The notes beneath the pieces were generated by a model that had not been told where the DNA came from, did not search any database, and saw nothing but the letters and a program-made list of their open reading frames with translations. Shown in pieces: positions 57,633 through 64,000 of a stretch of DNA of 64,000 bases (positions within the stretch are counted from its first letter, which is position 1; each line of letters begins with the position of its first letter). The position numbers and the translations under genes were made by a program. The DNA is from Xiphydria camelus (Eukaryota; Arthropoda; Insecta; Hymenoptera; Xiphydriidae): contig OY783195.1 in the NCBI GenBank assembly GCA_963678675.1, positions 27,825,385 through 27,889,384 of the forward strand, given 5' to 3'.

Positions 57633-60600
57633 ATGCCAGGTTTTAGCAGTGTGGGTACCTTCAAAATCTTCATCGGCAATTTAGCCGACAAGACGGCCAA
57701 TGGCGACATCAAGCCGCTCTTCGAGAAGTACGGGAAGGTCGTGGAGTGCGACGTTGTCAAGAACTACGGGTTTGTGGTGAGTGCTGCATTTTTCGTATTA
57801 TAGCATTGTTTCATTTCTCCCCGTTAAATTTGCAAGCTTATTAATTCTTACTTTTTATTAACATTTGTAATTGCTGCATTTATTTGTACTTATATTAAAT
57901 ATAAATCCAGGAGTCAAAAATACGGTTTGCTCTTGCAAAGTCGAAAATTTAACGATTGCGCCATATGAGGACATTGAGATATTTCCATTATTTCTCCAAT
58001 CGTTCGTCATGGAAATTTCCCAGCGCGTGATTCGCGTTGTCTTGACTTGGTTTTTTGCCCACCGTTCGCTCCCGAGGAACGAGCAAGAATTCTGGCGCTC
58101 AACGCCGTTTATCCTTCCAGCACATGGAGAATGAAGAAGCCGGCAGAAATGCCATTCAAAACTTAAACGGGCATATGGTCCACGGCCAGCCGATCAAATG
58201 CGAGGCCGCCAAGAGCCGAAAGGGGCCCAATACTCCGACTACAAAGATCTTTGTCGGCAATCTCACAGACAATACGAAGGCTCCTCAAGTGCGCGAACTT
58301 TTCGCCAAGTTCGGTACCGTCGTCGAGTGTGATATCGTGCGAAATTACGGTTTCGTGCACCTGGAAGCCACAGGTGACGTGAACGACGCCATCAAGGAGC
58401 TCAACGGACAGATAGTGGACGGCCAACCGATGAAGGTTCAAGTCTCCACCAGTAGAGTGCGGCAGAGGCCGGGGATGGGAGATCCCGAGCAATGCTATCG
58501 CTGCGGCCGTGGAGGCCACTGGTCCAAGGAGTGTCCCAAGGGAGGAATGGGAGGAGGACCGGATAGGAATGGATTCAGGGACCGAATGTTTGGACGCGAT
58601 CCGTACCCTCCACCGCCACCACCACCTTTCCTTCGCGACAGGCTGATGGGTGGTGGCCGCTTCGGGGTAAGTATTCTTCTGAGAGAAATCTTCATCGTTC
58701 GTTCTCGCGGCTGAAACCATGCAAATAGTACAGCATGATTTGTTCCGCTTCGTTATCAGGATTACGAAAGCTACTATGACAGGAGAGGATTCGAGGACAC
58801 CAGGGATCTCTACGAGAGGCGGTTTACGGGTATGACAACAGGATCCCGTGGCATGGCAACTTCCATGCGCGGGCTTGAGTATTCAATGCCCGCACTACCC
58901 ACAAGACGAGATCCAATGCCTCCTATGCCTGCTCTAGGTATGGGATCCATGCGCGATAGCGGCTTCTCCCGTGGACAAGAGTACGGCATGTTCAGCAGGC
59001 GATCACCTCCTCCGAGTGGCAACAACGGTCGGTTCAGGTGAGTAGGTGTAGTCAGGAAGTTTCCCCGATCCGTCCGACTTAACATTGTGAACGTTCCAGG
59101 CTGGATTAATTAGCCCATGCGAATAACGGGGTTCTCGGGTGATCCGTTCGTCCAGCCTCTTTTTTTTTTTTTCTTTTCTTATATATTCCTCATCCCTCTG
59201 TCGCTCGAACTGCAGGGACACACGATTCGCAGAGAGAAAAGGTGTACTCGCGATTTGAAACGAAGAGAAAGAATGATTCGTTTCGTCGAAATGTCGTTTT
59301 ATCGGCGGAAAGAAATGACGTCGGCAGATTGACTTACCGCGCCGGCCCTGTATGAACCGCGAAGTATTCGCGATAATTGACGTTTATCGCGCGTATCGAT
59401 CCGACACCGAAGTTGCGCGATCTACGCGATCGTACCTACCAGACTACTCGACAACGCTAGATTAAAGCTCGATCTGTCTAGGAAAAAGCGAGATGATTCG
59501 TCGGGCGACGCGACACGCGCTCGTGTGCTGACTATTTCCGGTAGAAGGTTAGAAGTTACACTCGGAACGGAATACAGACACGTTCCCGTACCTTTTAGAT
59601 TTCAGTGTACCGCAAGCAGCGTACCGACCTTATCCTCCATGAATGCAGGCAATCCTAGAAAAACAGTAATGGGTCAATGCTATATGACAGGCGCCGATGT
59701 ATCTTCGTACTATACGGAGTAAGTCCTGTGTGTGTGACCAATTTGTCGACGAGTAGTCGCGTCCCCGTCACACATTCCCCGTCGTCGTTGGCAACGACGC
59801 GAAAGAAACGTCCAAGGGCCTCGACTACTCGCACACATTCCAAGTAAACGAAGTTCACTGCTCTTCTCTAGGGACGTCCGAAATTCACGATAGACTCACT
59901 CGGTCCACGGCGTCAACTGCGCGTTTAGCCTGTATCTTTCATAAATCCTTTATGTTTCAAGTTCTTCTAACGTGCATCACTCGACAAGGAGTTGCACGGA
60001 GGCCTTGGAAGAGAAGATACGTTCCTAAGGAATACGAACTAGAATTTCTTGATTGTATATCTGCGCAGAACAAAGGGAGAGCAAGTGGTCTGCATTTTAT
60101 CGAACAATGCTCTACAGATAGAAAGTGAGAGAAGGTGGGCTGGTTCGAGTGTCTGAAAAGGACGCTGGTCAATTTTCTCTGGGAGCCTCGTAAGTAGAAA
60201 TTGGCTTACGAGGAGTTCGTTCCTCAAAATCGTCGGGTATTGCATTTACCGTTGGTTTTTCGGCACCCGTCGCTTTTTGAATTCTCGCACTTACCCGGGA
60301 CGAGTCGTCGTGTCGTGCTCTCCTTTGAGAAGATCGGCGTCGAACGAATCGCACGAGTACTCTGAAATTTTCACGTTTCCGTAATTCCGAACGACTGCGC
60401 AATCGATTACGTTGTGTGAATGTTGTTTGAATAACGTTGCCTAAACGGAGTGTCCCTCTGGGCCGAATTGATTTCCGCCCGTGATATCTGGGAGGGGGGC
60501 AATACATATCATTCCCAAATTTTCAATCTACATTGCGACTCTATTGATTCGAATTTTCCAGTTTTTCCCCTCTTAAATTTGACGTCGCACGAGACACTTC

Positions 60601-62963
60601 GTGCCTATGCACATACATACTGTAAGCATGTAACTTGCAAAAATCGCATGGGTTACGTTATCCAGCCCCACGTTGTGTCTGTCTCGTGACTAACTCCAAT
60701 TCTCTACAGTGGTCTTCCTTCTATTTTCGTCACTACCAAAGATCCCGATTTCATAATTCGGCCGATCTCCGGTCTGTTAGGCTCTTTTTTTCACCGACAT
60801 TTGTACTTTTCGTACCGAATAAAATTGACAGAAATTCTCAGCACTCGCGTCGAATTCTTGTAGACGTATTTGTAGTGTTGGTTTGGGATGATTTCGATTG
60901 CTTCTTTTTTTTCGCACGAATATTACCGTACTGCTCTCTGTGACCGAACGCACCTCTGTATTACCCTCTTCGTACAAACTGTATTCGGCTGCGCACGTTC
61001 GAAGACGGTCGGTAGTCGGTCGGTCTGTCTGTTGGTCGGTCTGTCGGTCGGTCTGTCGATTGGTCTTGCCCGTAAATCCGCAATTACGGTCATATTAGGC
61101 GGCACGCGTAATAATATCGTCGATGTAATACATAACCACATCCATATACAAGCAGAGAGAGAGAGACACACACACATGGGGGAAATAATTCACAAAGTTA
61201 AGCCTTGGACAAGGGAGAGCCAATCTTTGGTTTATGTTTCTATAACCGATGGGGCAGAATCGATTATTTATTGTACCGCTGTTGTAGTAGAGGCATGTAC
61301 GAGGACTTCAGCCGAGACTCGTTCGAGGAGCGTAGGTAAGTAGAGACGTACCGATGGGTATATCGCACACCAGTCCGAAAATCCTTCGTAAGAACAAGTT
61401 CCCCCCGCTGTCCTTTTCTTTACATCGATCGTTCTGAACCGGAGCCGCGCTCCCGCATCGCATCGAATCGAATCGCGTCCGCATAACGAGTTCCCCCGGC
61501 GGGCCAATGAGAACGCCGCCGCCGAGGCGGCCATGACGACGCGGTCTCGACACCTCTCTTTTGACCGCTAGTGTCCTCCGTCGGGTTCTCCCTCTCTCCC
61601 TCTGCCCCCCTCGTCAAGCTACCCGCGCACGCCCCGTCGCCGTCGTCGTCGTCGTCCTCGCGCGTCTCGATCGATCGGCTCATGCTCGTGTAACCTCGTG
61701 GGCAATCGTACCCAGACCACACGCATGCACCGGCGTGGACCGAAGGTCGCCGGGAGGGATATGCCGTAGACACTTACACATCGCGAGATAGATCAGCGAA
61801 CGCGATGTAGACAGGTTTATTGGATCGGGAGGATCACGCGCTGCTTAATCTGATTCAGGATAGCCGACGTAAAGAAGAGTTTAGACAGTGGTTTGCTGCT
61901 GCTACTCTGAAAACTTGCACACTTGACAACCTCGTCCAAACTACCCCGCCCTCTCTGACGATGAGCTAAACAGAAATGAACCGGACAATAGTTCGCCCTC
62001 GCGATGGAAGGAAAAATGGGAAAAACTCGTCCGAACGACAAAACGTTTTTTTTTCTCTCTTCTGACTCTCCACCTATCTCTCACTCTTTCTCTCTCTCGA
62101 GCTAACCTCGTGCCGCTTTCGTCCGTGTGACTGACGACATAATTTTGGTTACCAGACCGGGAATACGAGGGCCATCGCCGTCGCGCCGGTTCGCACCATA
62201 CTAAAGCGTCGCGTCGGGATCGGATCGGTCTGTCTGTCGGTCGCTAGCAGGAAGCCTCGGGACCGAGATACTCTTGGCCGTCCGTCTGTCAATCTGCACG
62301 CGCGAAGATCTGCCGCCCGCTCTCTGTCGGAACATGTGCTGCCCGCAGTGCGCTAAACAAAAGAAAAAATACCCTCTGAGTTTCATTATCGTTCACTCTC
62401 CCCCTGATAAACGCGAGCAGACGTCCCTCTTTTATGTCGTGATCGCTGGAGAAGTACCTATCATGCAATTCCTTAATCGTTAATCGCCGTACGATTGGGT
62501 GATTTCGTGATTCGGACCTGTACGCTTCGTTTTTGTAGTCACCTTCACGATTAAAAAAAGGAGCGTTCCGAATCGTCGCGTGACACGCGTCATCGCACCT
62601 CTTCGTCACGCCGCTCGATAAGCGCGGGATTAAATCGGTTCGTGTAAATAACTACTCATCGTATCACGTAATACCTTCACTCTTCGTTCATTGATTCCAA
62701 GACCGTGTGTTACCACCACTGTACCGCTCCTATTCTACTGCGAAACTCGCGCACCGATAATTTCGCACGCGATATTGGGCATCTCTCGATCCGATCGCGG
62801 ACGCTTCGACGTTTATTCAGACACGACCTGCCGTAGTCTCGCCTTAATTAAGGAGGATCTACGTACACGCACCACGAATAAGATCCGAAAGCCGGTAACA
62901 CGAGGTCCTTTTTTCTTTTTTTATTCACCGCATAACGCAGTGCGTAGCGTACCATCGTACACC

Positions 62964-62994
<31 letters not shown>

Positions 62995-63220
62995 ATACAC
63001 ACACCAGAAGACCCTCTCCCGCTTTATCCATCATGTCGAGAGGCGCACAAGACACGTTCAGGGTAGAAAAAGCGATTGGGGAAATCATTCGGGGGATCCG
63101 CCGGTGTCTGCCGTCGTGTTCAGAGAATTTTTTTCAACGAGGTTCTAACTTTTCCACAGCCGTCAGCCCGGAAGCACTTTCGAAACAATACCAACGTACG
63201 GGGCGTACACTTGTAGTTAG
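57633..63220 (+). CDS. lark: RNA-binding protein lark (RBM4 family)
   Basis: Exons 57633-57776, 58121-58666, 58760-59037, 61291-61335 and probably 63160-63220 join in phase to 357 residues, close to Drosophila Lark. RRM1 spans the first intron ([12 protein letters not shown], then [13 protein letters not shown]). RRM2 is at about 89-156 ([12 protein letters not shown], then [16 protein letters not shown]). A CCHC knuckle (C173, C176, H181, C186) follows, then a PPPPPPP stretch and a Met/Arg/Gly-rich tail. The 45-base exon encodes [13 protein letters not shown], a tail that I associate with Lark. Lark regulates translation and splicing of target mRNAs and is needed for clock output in flies. 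Reading past 59037 would hit TGA at 59039-59041, and acceptors near 59214 and 59605 in the same phase could give other tails. The last exon is the least certain part. Confidence 0.92.
59042..61290 (+). other. lark: lark intron before the 45-base exon, with possible alternative exons
   Basis: Bounded by GTGAGT after 59037 and TTGTAGTAG ending at 61290. CTGCAG at 59214 and TTTCAG at 59605 are acceptors in the correct phase that would encode short alternative tails ending within about 45 bases. A GGTCGGTCTGTC minisatellite lies at 61006-61065, and a GA/CA patch at 61158-61176. The rest shows no coding sequence. Confidence 0.5.
61006..61065. repeat. GGTCGGTCTGTC minisatellite
   Basis: Five or so imperfect 8-12 base units of GGTCGGTCTGTC/GTTGGTCGGTCTGTC. 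It is confined to the lark intron, 225 bases before the short exon. A weaker version (GGTCTGTCTGTCGGTCG) recurs at about 62226. Confidence 0.85.
61336..63159 (+). other. lark: lark penultimate intron
   Basis: From GTAAGT at 61336 to TTCCACAG at 63159. CpG-rich, then mixed. A CA microsatellite lies at 62963-62989. No further exon is recognised. Confidence 0.5.
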
Positions 63221-64000
63221 CCGCAGAAACGCCGTCGCTTCGTTCCCAAGGCACATCCAGATCCAGATAATCCGATGAAAATTTGAAAATCGAATCGTTC
63301 GCCAAAAGCGTATAGGTCCGGAGTTCCTAATCATCCCGTAATATTGCTAAATTACAATTGGACTTAGACTCCTGTCTTAGACGTCGTTTCTGATTAGGAA
63401 TCTAAATGGGTCGAGTGGAAAATATACCATAGCATAGTAACGTAACCGTTTTATTAAGCTAGGATTAATTGACTTAAAATTATCCGAGTAAACAGTAACA
63501 GTTCCGCTCGTTTAGTTTGTAATCCGTCTCTCGAGCATACACATTGGTGTAAGTTTCTTTTTTTTTCTTTTTTGGTAAGATTCGTGTTTTCAATAATAAT
63601 TATATAACATACATGCTAATAATGAAATGTAATACAATGTACTTGTGGAATTCACAAAATAACGCACCGTGTTTTTAATTCAAATCACCGTATCGCCGCA
63701 TATCCCCAACTTTTTTTTTTCGTTTCGTTCGAGATCTACATCCAAAAATCGGCCGCGCTTCGCTGGCTTCCTGCGTCGTCGCGTATTGCGTCCGTGCTCG
63801 TTCGCGATTCGCGCAAACGCGTTCCTCGCTCGCTCTTTCCTATTTCAGCCGCCGGTCAATCTCAATCTCAAATCCTTATCCCCCGCTTCCTTCCTCACCC
63901 CTGCTCCTCCCTGTCTCTCTCTCACTGCTTTTCCCGACCTAATTTTTTCCGTTACTTCCTCCTGGAATCTCGTTACGTACGAGATTTTAAACCCTGGTCT
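63221..64000 (+). other. lark: Probable lark 3' UTR, then window end
   Basis: AT-rich stretch with no canonical AATAAA. Only weak variants (AATACA near 63631) are seen. C/T-rich DNA follows to the end of the window. No gene is recognised. Confidence 0.4.

Overview
This is a eukaryotic, insect-type window, most likely from a hymenopteran. The genes are insect orthologues split by short GT-AG introns. The left third is AT-rich and the right part is CpG-rich. Intergenic DNA is packed with short inverted-repeat elements flanked by CACCCTGTA-type ends, plus degenerate mariner and Tc1-like pieces. An ant is my best guess, but that is inference from style, not a taxonomic proof.

Layout. Positions 1-7230 are one giant palindrome: arms 1-2633 and 4589-7230 around a 2 kb core. 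Each arm carries one copy of a tiny secreted cysteine-rich peptide gene with its own TATA box and poly(A) signal. The core and inner right arm hold a fragmented DUF4806-domain gene interrupted by two palindromic MITEs. Positions 7.2-14.0 kb are nested non-autonomous DNA elements and fold-back repeats. A mitochondrial FASTK/RAP-family gene lies at 14.2-17.95 kb and ends against another fold-back. Positions 19.36-21.31 kb are a 2 kb palindrome carrying RS-rich exon-like sequence. RpL34 follows at 21.5-23.2 kb. Positions 23.2-39.3 kb are intergenic, GC-rich and studded with three recurring MITE families. The type I BMP receptor thickveins (tkv) spans 39.55-51.8 kb with a 10.5 kb first intron. Positions 52-56 kb hold more repeats. 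The RNA-binding protein gene lark runs from about 57.6 to 63.2 kb, with two small distal coding exons.

The four conserved genes are unrelated housekeeping or developmental genes: mitochondrial RNA metabolism, the ribosome, BMP signalling and post-transcriptional regulation. There is no operon logic.

The most unusual content is the pair of mirrored peptide genes. Promoter, 5' leader, signal peptide and 3' region are almost identical between arms, while the mature peptides differ at many codons with no silent change that I can see. That looks like a small, rapidly diversifying secreted-peptide locus embedded in a palindrome.
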